Below, one piece after another: positions 33,901 through 48,900 of a stretch of 64,000 nucleotides of DNA. The stretch comes from Bicyclus anynana. Taxonomy: Eukaryota; Arthropoda; Insecta; Lepidoptera; Nymphalidae. Made by a program: the position numbers and the translations under genes. The notes beneath the pieces were generated by a model, which was not told where the DNA came from, searched no databases, and worked only from the letters and a program-made list of their open reading frames with translations. Each line of letters begins with the position of its first letter. Positions within the stretch are counted from its first letter, which is position 1. Location of the stretch: assembly GCF_947172395.1 (NCBI RefSeq), contig NC_069093.1, positions 4,995,561 through 5,059,560 on the forward strand, in the 5' to 3' direction.

Positions 33901-36900
33901 ATCAGGAACCTGGAACCTTTAAAGGACACATTTGTAATGAACTGAGCCTTTGGCCTTTCCCTTCCATTTATCCTCACCTTATCTTTTATTAGTCTCCTCT
34001 GTAAACCCATAATTATCTTTCTGAATTTTAGCCATTACATCTTCTTTTATACCACAACGTTCTCTTGTTATATGATTTCTTACGCTGTCATTCAGTGATA
34101 TTCTATTCATACTTCTCAATGCTCTCAATTTATTTGTTTGGATTTGTAGATATTTGAAAATAACGGTCAAGTGTCCTTATCAAACAACAGAACAAATTAT
34201 TTGCATTCCATTACAAGTGCAAACAATAGTATTATTTTAGAAAGCATCAAAAGAAAGTTATTGGTGTTTTTTCAGTGAACTAATTTTATATATAATAGTA
34301 TCTCGCGCAACCTCCTATTCTACATCAATAAAACTGTCATCAAATAGTAGTTGTATGATTACACAATGCTCTATCTTCTTCTTTCAAGTGTAAAATCAGC
34401 AATTACAGAAAGAGAGAAATGTGCGGTGGACAACTTTTCACTGTGCAACATTTATTAGTAAGACCGAAAGGCTATTAACGCCAAATCGCCTCAAATCGCA
34501 CGCTGCGGTAACCACAAGCTATGCCAAATGCTGTACTAGTATCACGATACAACGACTCGAATTACCTTGAGGAATGTACGATCTTGTGAAATGTTTGTCG
34601 CGTGAAGTAACTGCATTGGAGAATTGTAAAAGTGGAAATATATTGTAATGGCATGTCCTTTATAACGCCTTTTGTCATGCAAAGGGTGTCCGTTATGATT
34701 ACAGTGTTTTGTAACATAAATTAACAAGTAAAGCGCTAAATAAAAAATCTACGCTAAGTTTTATGACTTTTAAGAAATTTCCTGGGCGACTATTTTCAAA
34801 TCCATGAAGTAACTGTGCAAGAGTAATTACTGTAAAATGCAGCAGCAAATATGTGTGAAATCAGAAATAAATAAGCGTTGATGAAGGGAAACGCAAAACG
34901 AAACTTTGTTTTTGTTTTTACAATCCAATTTATTGCTGAAATAGAAATCAGACATAAATGAGATCTAAGTACTAGAGATTTTAAAGTAATTCCTAATGAA
35001 AATGATTGCGTGTAATTTGCTAATATCCCATAATTAGTTTCGTTCTATATTTTCATATAAGGCCACTTGGACGGCATTGCTACGGATGGCATAAAAAGGA
35101 TCATTTAACTTAGTTCAACCAATTAAAACTGTTTAACACTTCAAATTGTTGGTTATCACTTCAATCTTTTTTCAAAGTTATTTGAAGTTTGTTTGAAGGG
35201 GGCTCTAAATGAGTATAATGCTTTATAACGATACGTTTCTCATATCTCATGTATTTTGTTGACTCCACCATAAATCTTAATTAACTTCAACATTATCCGC
35301 AATTGCTGATAACATCACCGTTTGTTATACTTATACAGCTACTTACTTGTCGATAAAATCAAGGATTATTCAATTTAGGTCAAACCGATTTATTGGTGTG
35401 ATACCAACATTTCAAGGGTACATTATATTTTTCAATAACATGTCATGTAATATTGACAGTATTATCAGTTAAGTTTAATTAAGCCGACTGCGACTATCGC
35501 AAATTCAGGTTTGCTTTGGTTTTTAACGTAATCTCGTAAAAATCGATTGATTCTACAGATTTGATAATTATTTTACAAGATCTGTATCCTGTATGTACCA
35601 TATCAATAATTGATAACGTGTTATCTTTAAAAATAGGATATTAGATTGTTTAATAGGATGTCGATAGCATTATTTAATACGATTCAAGGTTTTTTGTAAA
35701 TGTCAGTAACGCCACTGTGGAAAAGGTTACGATCAAACTGTTGTTTGGTGTTAAAAATGCCAAATACATTCAAATGTTCTCGACATATCACGCCTAAATT
35801 TTCTTTTGAATATATATAGTTCGAGATAAAATATTGTATTCTGTATAAATATATTATTAGTTACAATAGCCCTGTAAAAGACTAATAAAGACAAAATATT
35901 TCTGATTCTACAGCTATCAAATTTCAAAATAATCCGTATTCGATTAGTGCATTAAAGATTTCGAAACAACACCGAATTCGGTTATTGTTTGAGATCGTTG
36001 CAACATTTATTAATATAAAAGGCAATAAAATCCGATTTCTTACCAAGTTAATGTTACGTTATTAATGTGTTATTTTTCCTACTCCTTCGATAGTCACCAA
36101 ATTTGGGTTTGTCCAATTTTGGTCATTCTGTCCTTTTCAATCAGTTGCAACATGATTCATTGGACACGGATGGCACTTAAATGTTGCAAACAACTTGTCA
36201 GTTTTGCAACAATCTCACTTATTATTATTAATTGAAATTATGCATAATATGGTAAATACCGTATGTCCTCATGTTCTTGAGCACCTTGTTCTGGATTTCA
36301 AAGTAGGCATGCAGCTGATTTGAATTAATGTCGAATGGTTAATTCACTTCGTTGCAATTGGTTATGGTAATCTTTGACCTAATGCGTCTTACACATATCT
36401 CAAATTTAAAACAAGCATTTCAAATTGATTATGAACTTTAGATGATTGTAAAACGCTTTCTGTGTCATAAATAAAGTATTTTGACTTTTTTATTCTATTG
36501 AATGTACTCTAAACTTGATAAATCTCATCTGTGCATTCATCTATCAAAGTTTCAAGAAGAAAAGCATAGCATTATGTAAGGATTGGTTTAGAAAACTTAT
36601 AAAGTGGAAGAAAAGCTGTATCATTCGATTAATTACGATGAAGTAGAAATCTAAGTCTGACCTAATTATGATAACGATTGCATAACCTATACCAGAAGCT
36701 AGGTACTCGTAAATAGCCGTCCAGTAGCTTATGTTAATCTAAAGCGAATTAACGTTGATTAATTTTGTACTAAATGATACGTTAGTTAATATAATGCTGT
36801 TTAAGTTTAATGAATTTTCGCTTTTCTCAATAATATGTACCTTCTTAATCAGAGCTGAAAAAGTATTAAAATATCTTGGTCTTGGACCTTGCTCACGAGA

Positions 36901-39900
36901 TATTTTAATTATTTAACCGATAGTCGTTTCAGTCAACGGTCATATAGCAAAAAGCATACACCTTAAGAAGCTTTCGCTGAACTGTTGGATCAAGGGTCGA
37001 ATACAGAAGGCAGTTATTCTTGAGACGGCGCGTATTGTGAGGAGGTCCCTCACTCTGGAACCCTGACCACCGGTTGCTTGGGCACTCAATTGTCCCATAT
37101 ATTTAGTATTTTATCAACATTGTTAAAAATTTAAAAAATAGGATAAATAAATAAGAGAAAATAAAATGTACCTTTGTAATCAGTAAGAGATTAAGTCTTA
37201 CAATAAAATAAAGGCATACGTAATTAATGTCAAACTAGTTTACGGCAACACAAAATCTTCTTTAGTTAGGTACTGGTTTCCGAAGGTCAAATATCTTGCA
37301 GATCAAGTTTAGGATACCATTTGCTACGACATTATAATTATCTCCATTTTCCTGTACAATGTAGAAAACATCAATTCACGGAAAGTTGTCATAATAAATA
37401 TAGTATTTTATGGCACTCGGTTTACGTGTTACGTACTTTGCATAGATATGAACAATTAATTGTCTTTGAACACAATTGTAAATAGAAATAAGCGACACAT
37501 GGATGTAACACAAAGCCAAACAAAATGCACATCACGTGTCAAATAATCACAATCTTCACTACTTAACCAAGTATAGAATAATTTAGTACAACTAGTAATT
37601 ACAATTTGTATTACACGTGTAAGTAACCTTTTCACACACTTATTAAACGTGTGAGCCGTGATAGCCTAGTGGATATCCTATCGGATTCATAGGTTTGAAT
37701 TTTGTTCATTTTAAGAAATTAAATATCACGTGTCTCAAACGATGAAGGAAAACATCGTAAAGAAACCTGCACACCAGAGGCTTAAGAAAATTCTCTGCGT
37801 GTGTGAAGTCTGCCAATCCGCATTAGGCCAACGTGGTGGACTATTGGCCTAATCCCTCTAATTCGGAGAGGAGACTCGAGCTCAGCAGTGAATATGAGTT
37901 GATTAAACTTGTAATACAAATTGTAATTAACTCTGTTGTGCGATTCTGGTATTATAAACTCGTCGACGAACTTTTCGCTTATAACATGTCTTATTCGAAT
38001 TTGAACTTTATGTTAGAATGCCAAAACTAAAATTTATTTATTCGTCACTAACAACGAAGTTGGTCTTTATTATCAACCTATTCAATTCAACTAACAAAAT
38101 GTTATTTACCTACTGTGACATCCACCAGTAAGCACCGGATGACATTTTTACATAGAGTCTCAATTGTTTTAAGGATAAATTGAAAAAAAATAGACAATAA
38201 ACACGTGTGTTTTTTGTTCCCAGAAAACCATACTGGACAGTATAACACAAGATGATCCTAATTTCGTCGGCGATGGCTACACCTCGCTCGCTATCATCTA
38301 TGCCACCCTCGCCATCTGCAACTGGATGGCTCCTTCGATAATCACCATCACTGGGCCTAGAGGCGCGATGATGATTGGTGCACTAACTTATTTGTAAGTA
38401 TCACACTAATATTATAAAGGCGAAAGTTTGTGTGTATCTTTATTTGTTTGTTCCTCCTTTACGCTGCAGCTACTAAAGCGATTTGGTTGAAATTTGGAGT
38501 GGAAATAGATTTTACTCTGAATTAATACATATGCTACTTTTTATCCCGGAAAAAATCATGATTCCCGTGGGATTTGTTAAAACTGAAATTCGTGCGGACG
38601 AAGTCGCGGGCGTCCGCTAGTCTGTTTTATTATTTATCATCATCATTATCATTTTCAGTACATTATAACGGTCCACTACATAGCCAGGCTACACTCTTTA
38701 TTGGAAAAGAAATTAGTTATTTAGGTTCAGGCTGACTAGATTATTATTATTTAACATAAAACAAATGAAAACTGTTGTATGAAGGCGCAACTGAATGCCA
38801 TTAATAGAGTTAATTACATGATAGTTATTATTGGCAAGGAGATAGGCAACGTTATAGGTGTAATGGGGATGATGACTAGGTTTGAATATATTGATTTTTA
38901 TGATACATTCGGGTAAATAAGGTCAATGTTAACTAATTTATACATAAAAAGCAAAGATTGTCTGGATATTTGCAAAATAAATGAGATTATAAAATTTCAA
39001 AAACTACTCAAATTTTTTTTTCGTAATTAGATGAAAATTCATACAGTTTTAGCTTCCTTACATTAAATGTGACATTTTTTAATATATGAACTATAAAGAT
39101 AAACGCACAAATAACAAAGATATTAGTAATTTTGTTTGAACGCGCATACAAATCTAACGATCATTACATTGCCTATGACGTCATTTTTTCGAGCCATTTT
39201 GTATGGGGCGTTTTTCAGGGACCCGCGGCAGCGCCGCAAATCTGACTCTTTAAATCCCTGTAGCTCCGAAAGTAATGATCGCAGATACCCTGTTCCTTTT
39301 ACAAAATTGCTTTACTATTAGTATACTCTTAATTTATATACAATTTAAAAAACTGTCATCATCCCTATTCTTAATACTCAACACAATATTAAAAAGTATT
39401 GATAACTAAATACTTGTTACATACTTGGTTTAAAATTAATTTAATAAGTTAGTCGAAATAGAAACGCCTCTAGAAACTTTATCAGCACGCATTGACCTTC
39501 AAGAGAACATTGACCAAACTTTATTCAGACACATTCCGTAGTCGTGTGATATTTAGAATTTAAAGTAAACTATGCTAACGTTGACTACAATAAATGTGAG
39601 ATGATGTTCAGTGCTTATTTTTAGGATTCCGTACCCCTAAAGGAAAAAGGAACCCTTAAATGATAACTTTGTTGTCCGATTGTCTCTGGGGAATTCGTAG
39701 AGGTATAGAACGTTATCAACCCATATATATGGCTCACTGCTGAGCTCGAGTCTCCTCTCATAATGAGAGGGGTTAGGCCAATAGTCCACCACGCTGGCCC
39801 AATGCGGATTGGCAGACTTCACACACGCAGAGAATTAAGAAATTCTCTGGTATGTAGGTTTCCTCACGATGTTTTCCTTCACCGTTTGAGACACGTGAAA

Positions 39901-42900
39901 TTTAATTTCTTAAAATGCACACAACTGAAAAGTTGGAGGTGCATGCCCCGTACCGGATTCGAACCCACACCCTCCGGAATCGGAGGCAGAGATCATATCC
40001 ACTGGGCTATCACGACTCTCGAGGTATAGAAATTGTAACCTTATTTACTCAGGTCTAAAAAAATATTCGCGAAGCTGAAGTGGCAATAGACGGGGCACAT
40101 ACTTCGAAGAGCCTATGGCCGTTGGGGTCCCAAGGTGTTGGAATGGCGACCCCGCACTAGAAAATGCAGTGTTGGTCGACTAGGTTGACTGACGACATGC
40201 AGGAGGCTAAAGATCGTGATGTTTGGAAGTCCCTTCAAAAGGCCTGTGACCTGAACCTGTGACCTGAATAAGAATTATTTCTTCGGAACCTTCGGTGGGC
40301 GAGTCCTACTCGCACTTATCTGGTTTTATTAACAAAATAAACCTTAGACATCAATTTGGAAATGATCTTGTCTGAGAACCGTTAGCCTTTGATATTTTAC
40401 GGTTATTAGCGTACTTAAAACAAATAAATAGTTCCAAATTTCCTTATTTTAGTCGAAAAACTCAAAAAAGGTGGTGATCTAATTGACTAGAAAAGCAAAG
40501 CAGATCTCTACCTGCCGATAAAGGCAAGCATAAAAACGACGTAGATGTTTTAATAATGGCAGACACGTTTTTATAGTCTTGTTACCAATATTGAATTAAT
40601 AATGAAGTAGGCAGCGCTTTTTATACGTTTATAGATTTACTAGACAAAATCATACATTTTGTTACTGCTGTAAAATAAAAACTACTGGAGGAGCCATCTA
40701 AACAGGCAATTCGAACTACTAAATATTATAAACCTCATAACTTACTTGTATGACTTTTAAATTCAGAATATATGGCTATGTATTTTTGCAATAGTACTTG
40801 GAATCTACAAAATTAGACTTGACTCCAAAGTTGCCACTAACAAACCTTTACCTTTTATAAATATGAGTATCACAGGCTCTATATGAATATTATATATTGT
40901 ACAGATGGGCAATCTACTTAAGTTTTAAAAGTAAGTGATAATATTTTATTACTTTTGCGTTATCTACAAAGATCAGATTAATTCGCTTTAACTGTCCATG
41001 TACTGGCTACCGAGGGCGATTACGTTGCAGGTACGTTCTAATAAATCCAAGTTGTGCAATGCTCCTATTACAACAGACCTAGTTCAAGCAATTACAGCGT
41101 ACATTTATTAACTATTATTTTGATATTTCTTCCGTTATTTACCTTATACAAGAAAGTTACTTGTCTTGAATTTCCTGGTTGTTAAAGTAAACTTATCAAG
41201 TAGATAGTCTTTTCTATTGCTATTTTTTTCGCATTCCGCAGTCGTATTTTATGTTATTATTTCCTGCTAGCGTCTGAAAGTAAAGGTATATTTTACATCA
41301 TACTTTAAAGAAATTAAAATAATTCAGAAATTTCAAAACATTAAGTTTATTTTTAAGGTCTTTACAATATGTTTGAAGGATTATATTCAATTGCCCGACA
41401 TAAGTCACATAAACCAAAATATGATGGCATAGAAAACAGCTTTCACCATCTATTCGCACCCTACGCGTTACGTTATCTAACATTAAAGTGTAGGTACTCT
41501 GTATGTAGTATTGTAACAACTGACAATACCTGTTGAACATAGATTTCGTGATATCCCTAATAAGGCATTGTGATTCCTTATTACAATGTTGTTCTACGAT
41601 CTTCGACACGATGTTTGATTTGTTGATCAGTTTGGTTTTTAAGACATTTCTTTATATCCTCATACCGATTTCAATACTCATTTTTACAAATTACTCTCTA
41701 GTCCGTTTAGTCTGAATGTGGTCGTGGCTAAAAAAGTCTACGTTTTTAGTTCCTACTTTGATTAGAGTAATCAAGAATCCTAAACTCTAATGTTAATACG
41801 GACTATTTATTTCATTGTTCTATGGTATTCCTATGTACTCTTAGTAGCTGACCCCACTAACGTTGTACCATGTAAATTTCGATAAAAAAGAGCATTAAAT
41901 GATCGAGCCGGTTTGGAAGAGATGCGACAACTTACACCGTGCCCCGAGATTTTATATATTAGATAATTTTTTATTTAAAATATTATCAGTAATAATTATC
42001 TTACATACACTGTAAACTGCAAATAATTCCGAGATTTGATATGGTTCAGCGCTACGAACAAGTAATTTGTCCGGACGGGGGCGTTGCGTAAAACTGTTTT
42101 TTTATCAGCTTAGCTATTACAACATCATTACGTCTAATTACGCTTTTTGTTACATAATAATACATTGTTAATGAAAACAGCATTTCTAGATACTTCAGTC
42201 TTATGATTGATATTGTACTTCATATTTTCGTTGCTCTATATTTCTATCAAATAATTTAAAATTCTTCTTTCTTAAATTTTTGTTCTCAATCTTTCTTAAT
42301 TATTAATTTCAAATTGCTCATTATTTCTTTTTTCATCTATCTTGCAATGCGTGCACTATTTTCCAAAAAAAATTATACACAGTGAAAATCACTTCCTTTT
42401 TAAACTGCCTACGTAGTTTAAATTATACTATTACAATACAAAGTATTTCAACGGTATTTTCCCTCGTTTCTGATTGATAGTTATCAGACCATAATTTGTA
42501 TTGACTATGAAAAATGTAAATTATGTATACGGGCGTGACCCTAATAATAATTATATCTATTCGTACCAATAATAAGTTATCAAGTTTTTATGAATTCTGA
42601 AGGCTCAGCGAGTTAAATTCATAGAATGGGATCGATAGGGGACCGTTACTCTTAAAGCTGTTGCTTGCATTTTAATTGTGTATCATGGTGAATTTTTAAC
42701 CTAGGCTTTTTCACTTTGTACAGTTACATTACAATTTGGGACATTTCTTCTTTTAATTTCGTTTGAAGTTACTTGAATTGCGTATATAAACGTATAGTTA
42801 TTATTTATTACGTTTTTACATAAATCTTTAACTAAATATTTGGAGAATCATCAACATCCTTTGCTTATTGCTTTTTCGTTGTCATAGTAGAGCGATGCAA

Positions 42901-45900
42901 ATCTTATAAAATCTTTGACAGTATTACAACAGAAGCTTCTTCTAATATTCACAGAATACCTATACCCTAACATTTTACCCAATTATTATCTGTACGCTGT
43001 GTATTACTACTGTATCTATTACTGATAAAATGTGTATATTTTAGTAGTGTTGTATGTTAGTCTTAGGTTTCTTGTTTTCCCTAGAATAGTAGAAATAGAA
43101 AACTATAAATCTGAAATATGTATCTTAAAAGATCTTAGATTTTCTAAAATAGTCTGAGAATTTGAAATCTTTTTATTAGAATTGGAAAAACCAGGCGTTT
43201 GTGCAAACGCTGTCACGATCACTTTCTAGTTCTGTAAGTATTTTATTTTTCCTTCCTCTAGTCAAATAGATGACAGTTCAAGAGTTAATTTATGACCGAT
43301 AATAATAATTAATCTAGATTCAATGAAATGACGCAATGTTATCTATCTTCTGGCTAGCGTAATAGATCAAGGATTTGATTATATAACTAGATTTTTGAAG
43401 TATTTAACCAATGAAAAGATATATCAGCTGATAATAAGATAATCTTTCAAGATCTACTTAGTTTACAAGTGTTTTTATAAGTTGTCTACTTATGAGAAGG
43501 ACAACTGGGTACTTGTAAAACAAAATAGTGCAAAATAATTTTTATTTGAATATATTGTGTTTTATCTCTTGATAAAAGTATTATAGTTGTCTACATGTTT
43601 CCGATCTTCTTTAACATGTAATTTACGAATTACCAATTGTCCCGGAAGTATCTGTTCTATTTCTTTTACCAAGTTTTATTTATTTGTTTTATACTATGAT
43701 TACACTACCTATTACTACTACTACTTTTATACTATGATTATATATGATAACGTGCATTGTTTTCTAACATTATGTATTTGCTATGTTTCGTAGATTTTTT
43801 CCAAGTTAGTAAGCTCTACTAAAGTAATTAAATTAGATCTATCACTGGTTCCCGGTTTATAGTAGATTTTGAAGCTACCTTTATTATATTATTAAAGGTA
43901 TACTCAATTGACAATTTGATTTGTTGGTTTAGTGCTTTCAAGTTTCTTTATGTTGTGAACGTTCTTTTTGCTATTATCAAGCTCTTAATAGAATTTTGGT
44001 ACCTTTACCTTATAAAAGAGAAAAATGGAACACTACTGAAAAGATTCATTAAATAATAGAGCCTTGGAAAGTAGGCCTTCTTAATAAAAGCAACCACTCA
44101 AATCAAAATGAAGACTTTTTCCTTATACATGTTATAATAGTAGAATAACTTTCTTATTCATTAGCATACAGGATATGAGAAAATTGTAATAGAATTCCTC
44201 AATTTTCACTTCGATAAGATTATTTTGGCCATGACATAACCTAGCTAATACATATTTGATAGCACAATTTGCAGAATTTATTTCATGATATTTATATTTA
44301 ACTTAATAATTATACGTTCGACCGTTGACCGCTAGCCTAGTTACATATATTTGATGTATTATTTAGTTATTGTTTTCCAAACTTTCTCAATTACGTAATC
44401 GGTACAAAACTTCCTGAATAAAATAGTACAATTACTAGAATTTATTACGACCACCTTAAGCCTTCCAAGCTTTTACTATTTATGTCATGTTTAATTTGAT
44501 TGATTACTAATTAATGTAGGGTCAAAGAATTAATGAGGCAAAAGCCTGACCTTATAATACATTTTGAAAATAGACATTCCACAGTGTAGTGAGTGCAGTA
44601 CTTGTAGATATTAATTACAAAAGGTAAAGCACGGACGCAAGTGATCTATACTAATAGCATTAACAACTGAGTCTTAGGGCCATAAATCATTTCTCTATAT
44701 CTATCTCGCTTGCACTTATGGGTCTTATGGAGCCGTCTAGTGAAGGGTGTAACAATGAAAGACATATTATCGATAAGTAAAGTTTATTATCGTATCTTGT
44801 TCACAAAATTAAAAAAATTAACAATATTTGATTTAATATAATACATATTTCATATTATATAATTATTAACTAAATAAAATTAATCTTTATCTGAGTCTTC
44901 ATCATCAGAATCTTCGTCTTCTGCCAAATTTATTATATATTAGTATCCATAGTGCGCAACGAGTAACACATGAATGTATTTATTTAATTGCAGTAAACAC
45001 ATTTATAGCAAAAAAAATACGCAATGCAATTACATTAGAAACCGACCAATCAGAATCGTCCAAATCATTATTGACTCATCATTAGCACGTGCGCAGGTAG
45101 CCGTTTATCGATAATTAGGGTGCGCAGGTAGGCGCGCTGCACATTCCTATCTTTTTTGACTTTTATGACCGGACGACTCAGATGATAATGCGCATACTAT
45201 AGTTCACTGTACGTACGTTCACTAGAGTCGAGTCATGTAGCGACTCAAGGTTTACGGGTTTTGACACACCCATTTTGTTTCCAACGTCACAGCAACGCCT
45301 TCGCGCGATGCGCACGATTTTTGTGCGACCTCGGACACATACACTTGCGGATATCCGCAACTTCGTCTTCGCGTTGGTGTTTTTGACCGACTTTTGAAAG
45401 GACTTATTTATGAGCGTAAGTCAGTGATATTCTCATATTTAGCATAAGTTAAAGTGAAGTTGTAATTTGCGATATTTTTTAAAATATTTGACAGTTTCCA
45501 TTCATTTCTGCGTAATGCTTCGGCTGGGCGAGAGGAGGATTTGTATTATAGACTACTAGCGGACGCCCGCGACTTCGTCCGCATGAAATTTAGTTTTTCA
45601 CAAATCCCTCGTTAACCATGATTTTTTTTGGGATAACCTATGTGTTAATCTAGAGTAAAATCTCCATTCCAAATTTCAGCTAATTCGGTTTAGTAGTTGC
45701 GCCGTTAAAGAGTAACAAACATCCAAACAAATTTTCGCGTTTAGTATTATAGGATTAGTAGATTATATTAGATAGATATTAGTAGGATAGGATAGGATTT
45801 ACTTGTTTTGTGTACAGTGTACACATATACATGTGTTTGTTCTGTGGTTATACTTTATGTATCTGCGAAAGTGTCCTCTGTTATAGGCGATAGCTTTTTT

Positions 45901-48900
45901 TTATTTACCATCAGGTAAACCATCTGCTTGTTTTGTCAAATATTAGTTTAATTATGTAAAGTGCACGAGTCCTTCGTAGCACAAAATTTATAGTCACTAT
46001 ACTTAGTTTGTATGCCGACGTAAAAAATGGAGGCTTCGGCTACTACGAAAGTGTTGGGATAATATGCGGATGCTTAATTAACGATTAAAGCGAAAGTTAG
46101 CGAAGGCTGAGATGCAAAAGAGTTTACGTACTCCGTATTCACCATCCGTAAACCATAAAGGGGAAGGTTATTTTTTTTTTAAATCAAGATCTATCTTTAT
46201 CTAAAATATCTCATTCGTATAGTAAATAATAAACTTCTACCACTTTTTTAACAATTTAAGACATGGGTAAGTACCTATATTAATAATAAATTAGTTCTAA
46301 TACTCATTTGCACAAATTACTTAGCTTTGAGCAAAATATAGTCTTTGTTTCATTGAGATTGATACGCAAAGATTACCAAACAAGGATGAACTGGTGTTCA
46401 CTTTTTTCTTTCTAAAACCCATGTCACGTAACCTAATGAATAGCGTTAGAGCTATTCACGATTTCGAGGAAAATTCCGTTTGAAAACCGTTATAACAGAC
46501 AGTTCTAGAACTCTTTTGAGTAGCAGTAGAGCTCTTTATAACAAAGAAAGAAATGTGTATGGTGGTAAAGTACCACAGCCAGTGTTAGATTAGCCTATAA
46601 CCTCATAAGTGCTTAGAACATCCCATCTAGGGGGACGAGAAACAAAAGAGCCCAGTGAATATGACTTCTGTCTCCGATTCCGGAAGGTGTGGGTTCGAAT
46701 CTGGTCCGGGGCATGCACCTCCAACTTTTCAGCTGTGTGAATTTTAAGAAATTAAATATTACGTTCACAAACGGTGAAGGAAAACATCGTGAGGAAACCA
46801 GAGAATTTGTGGGGGGTCCGGGGGACCAAGGATATCAAGCGGGTTGCAGGGAACCGCTGGATGCTTTCTTGGAGGTCCATGCAATAGGCCTATGTCCAGC
46901 AGAGGACGTCTATCGGCTGATAATGATGATGCTGAAATCTTAACACCAGCACATGACAGCTCATTTTAACACAATATTAATGTTCCTTACATATCCTGCG
47001 CCAAATGATTGTACTGTAATTGGCGATTGTATTCCAATTGGCCCAACAATTTATTTCTCCAACCAAGTCCATCCATCTATTTATTTCTGCAAATAACTTA
47101 GTGTAATGTATTTAAAAACTCTAGACACCAAATTGAAATGTCTTATAATTAAGTGTTTTCGCTAAATGTTTTTGTTATTGTTAAGATGTTCAACGCCTAT
47201 TTAGCGGTCAACGTTTATAACTGTATAGTCAGTAGATACTTACTGTCAACAACTGATAATAAGCGTCCTGTTTAATTACATCATTTATTGTTATTGTTGG
47301 TTAAATCTAATTGAAAATGTTGACTCTTGGCCCTAAAACTAGTATTAATAGTCCTTTGTTTAACGAAAAGTTAGCGCTTGATTGATAAAGTACTTCTACG
47401 ATACAGATAATAAGAGCATTATTCTTAAAATAGATCATCACTAACAACCCATATTCGAGTCACTGTTGAGCACGAGTCTCCTTTCAGAATGAGAGGGATG
47501 AGGTCTTAAGTCCACCACACTTGCCCAATGCGGATTGGCAGACTTCATATACGTAGAGAATTAAGATAACTTGAAGGTTGTTTGAGACACGTGATATTTA
47601 GTTTCTTAAAATGCACATAAATGAAAAGTTGGAGGTGCATGCCTCAGATCCAAACCTCGCTTTCCGAATCGAAGGCAGAGGTCATATCCACTGGAATATC
47701 ACGCAAAATAGATAGAAGATTTTCATAAACCGATAATCCAGATTGGTTACTACACGGCATTATAATGGCATATCTAGTCAGGTGGTATTTTCTGACTGCT
47801 TGAAGTAGAAGGTGTTGTTATAATAATAAATCAATATCCTAATATTATGAATGTCTGTCTGTTACATTAACTTAAATAGACATAGCGTAACATCGAACAA
47901 AACGCAAGCAAAGCTGAAAGCAATACCTGTGCCTAGAAAAAATGTTATTAGAATCAGTCTAAGGCCTTTTGTTAATTGAGGGGGAAGTTATTCACATTTC
48001 CTTATTGCTTCCATTGTTTTTCTTCTCGATTAAACTGTCAACAGAGTGTCAAATATCTGCAGGAAATTATTATTATAAGCAATAATAATAACTGACCTAG
48101 TAATGCAGAACAATGGTATTTTTTTTCTCTTATAACTTGTAAGTTAAATAGTTAACTGATGAGGTTTAAAGCGAAGTAGGTAAAATCAGTGTAACTTTTT
48201 TAATCTAATTTCTGTAATTTTCTAGTAAGTAGTCTGTAGATAACCTTGTGGCACGTCGATTCTCTTTCTACAAACGCTAACGTTTCGAAAAATAGCAAAA
48301 TGTATGGGAATGACAGATCCGATCGACAACTTGATTACGTGACTTGTTGATAGTGAATGTCATTCCCACACATTGTTGATTTTCGAAGTGTTAGCGTTTG
48401 TAGAAAAAGACATGACACATGGCTACAGGCCCAGGATTGCTGCACTACTACTCATTACTATATATACTACATTCCTCTAGAGTCTAGAGCAATCATCTCA
48501 TACTTTGAAGTATTTGTTTAAACTAGTTAAAGTTTTAATGATACACTAATTCAAAGCGAAATTAGTTGGCCATTAGAAGCGTTTTTCTCTGCTAGTTGAG
48601 AATTTACCTTTTAAAATAAGAGGGGTCGGGAGGAACGGGCCTTCTTATTTTAAAAGGTAAACCATTTCCTCATTAAAAACCTATTTAATGTAGAAAATTA
48701 ACATTAAAAAAAATGCGAAAAGACGCTGACTAAAATGGTGACTTTTGTGTTATTCCTTTAAATTATGTTGTAAAAGAACCAAAACGACTGCTTAACTCAA
48801 CGAGTCGCGAAATTGAAGTGACACTGTAAGAAGCCTAGTATGTTTAGTAGCAGTAAAGGTGATGATACACATGAGTGATGAATGTCCAATTCTTTGGCAT

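Larger units (their letters stand above)
27981..38223 (+). other. MFSD11 intron 1
   Basis: It contains a GTCY MITE (28274-28632), an inverted-repeat-bounded stretch (28700-29209) holding a CCGACTTCAAAAAAAGGAGG repeat, short CTAGCGGA-headed and GCTGAAGAG-family elements (29248-30470), a 46-bp minisatellite (30473-30893), a LINE fragment (36962-37066) and a family 2 SINE (37651-37900). About 31-36.9 kb is AT-rich sequence with nothing recognised. Confidence 0.6.

Noticed and set aside
46689..46943. 84-codon plus-strand ORF
   Set aside because: It spans the SINE-LINE junction; the recognisable words belong to the two repeats.
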